Shown here piece by piece: positions 63,439 through 64,000 of a DNA stretch of 64,000 nucleotides. Where the stretch lies: assembly GCF_016862515.1 (NCBI RefSeq), contig NZ_BONC01000023.1:44472-108471 (forward strand), written 5' to 3'. The notes beneath the pieces were generated by a model. That model was given only the letters and a program-made list of their open reading frames with translations. It searched no databases and was not told the origin of the DNA. Within the stretch, counting starts at the first letter, position 1. The number at the start of each line of letters is the position of its first letter. This DNA comes from Asanoa iriomotensis. GTDB lineage: Bacteria > Actinomycetota > Actinomycetes > Mycobacteriales > Micromonosporaceae. The translations under genes were made by a program, and so were the position numbers.

Positions 63439-64000
63439 CTATACCCGGAGCAGCACCGCGTTGCCTTCACCGACGCCGCCGCACATCGTCACCAGGCCGA
63501 TACCGCCACCCCGACGGCGCAGTTCGGCGACGATCGTCATCACCAGCCGCGCTCCGGTCGCGCCGGTCGGGTGGCCGAGGGCGACGGCGCCCCCGTTGAC
63601 GTTGGTCCGCTCCCGCAACTCGGCCGCCCGAGCCGGGTCGCCGTCGGCCAGCCGCAGCGTGGTGACGAGCGGCACGGCCGCGAACGCCTCGTTGACCTCG
63701 ATGAGGTCGACGTCGGTCAGGTCCACGCCGCAGCGGTCCAGAACTCGCCGGGCGGCCACCGCCGGGATGGACGCGATCTGCGCCGGAGGTCCCGCCACCG
63801 ACACCACACCGAGCACGGTAGCCAGCGGTCGAAGGCCACGCGTGCGGGCGAACCTGGCCGCGGTGACCGCGAGCATCGCCGCTCCGGTGCTCAGCCCCGG
63901 CGCGTTGCCCGCAGTCACGGTCGCGCTGCCGTTCACCGTGGGCAGGGCAGCGAGCCGCTCCAGAGTGGTGTCCGGGCGCGGTGACTCGTCGGCGTCGAGT
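63439..64000 (-). CDS. Thiolase (acetyl-CoA acetyltransferase), C-terminal part, runs off right edge
   Basis: The last 186 codons of a thiolase entering from beyond base 64000. Visible are [33 protein letters not shown], the His motif NVNGGAVALGHPTGATGARL and the C-terminal Cys in GIGLVTMCGGVGEGNAVLLR. The nucleophile-Cys half lies outside the window. It would cleave 3-oxoacyl-CoA. A V4R-like gene follows it in the same direction. Confidence 0.92.
   Translation of the reverse strand, partial: LDADESPRPDTTLERLAALPTVNGSATVTAGNAPGLSTGAAMLAVTAARFARTRGLRPLATVLGVVSVAGPPAQIASIPAVAARRVLDRCGVDLTDVDLIEVNEAFAAVPLVTTLRLADGDPARAAELRERTNVNGGAVALGHPTGATGARLVMTIVAELRRRGGGIGLVTMCGGVGEGNAVLLRV

Overview
The window is high-GC DNA from an actinomycete. 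Evidence for this is the very high GC content, the many GTG and TTG starts, the ATGA/GTGA gene overlaps and the gene families present (BTAD/AfsR regulator, MmyB-type regulator, ECF42-type sigma factor, LLM oxidoreductase, IclR). I saw no rRNA, tRNA, CRISPR array or insertion sequence. It has two parts: a mixed accessory left part (1 to about 27 kb) and a large, coordinated catabolic gene block (about 27.5 kb to the right edge).

Left part. A minus-strand sugar operon (two ABC permeases and the start of a GH78 alpha-L-rhamnosidase) faces a LacI regulator, with AACGTT-centred operator candidates between them. A run of small regulators and damaged genes follows (4-10 kb): an MmyB-type regulator with an SDR that has lost its middle, a MarR-GNAT fusion behind a YCII protein, GGDEF and histidine-kinase remnants, and a response regulator broken by a one-base frameshift. 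From 10.8 to 18.0 kb lies a compact plus-strand cluster that looks like an undescribed peptide-modification (RiPP-type) system: BTAD regulator, E1/ThiF-like enzyme with a leader-binding-like N-terminus, a 23-residue peptide gene, a strong hairpin, an M50-like membrane protease, a DUF3105-like membrane protein, a GRDP/DUF1399-like protein, a 41-residue peptide gene and an FAD oxidoreductase. A five-gene minus-strand operon (dehydratase, metallophosphoesterase, HAD, dehydrogenase, redoxin) converges on it. Then come an ECF42-type sigma factor, an MFS pump, a truncated dihydrofolate-reductase-like gene and alanine racemase.

Right part. About 36 kb encodes acyl-CoA metabolism: three AMP-forming CoA ligases, three CaiB/BaiF CoA-transferases, six acyl-CoA dehydrogenases (two adjacent pairs, a double-length fusion and a single one), crotonases, two MaoC-like hydratases, thiolases, an Ltp-type thiolase with a DUF35 partner, amidohydrolases, a TPP enzyme, an SDR, an LLM oxidoreductase and an SsuABC-type transporter split over two operons. 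The crotonase at 62.0 kb matches 6-oxocamphor hydrolase, including its catalytic residues, which points to a cyclic or terpenoid-like substrate opened by C-C cleavage and then finished by branched-chain beta-oxidation. One IclR gene sits in the middle. A shared 15-bp operator candidate, TTCCA-N5-TGGAA, is found in front of six of its operons, so the block reads as a single regulon.
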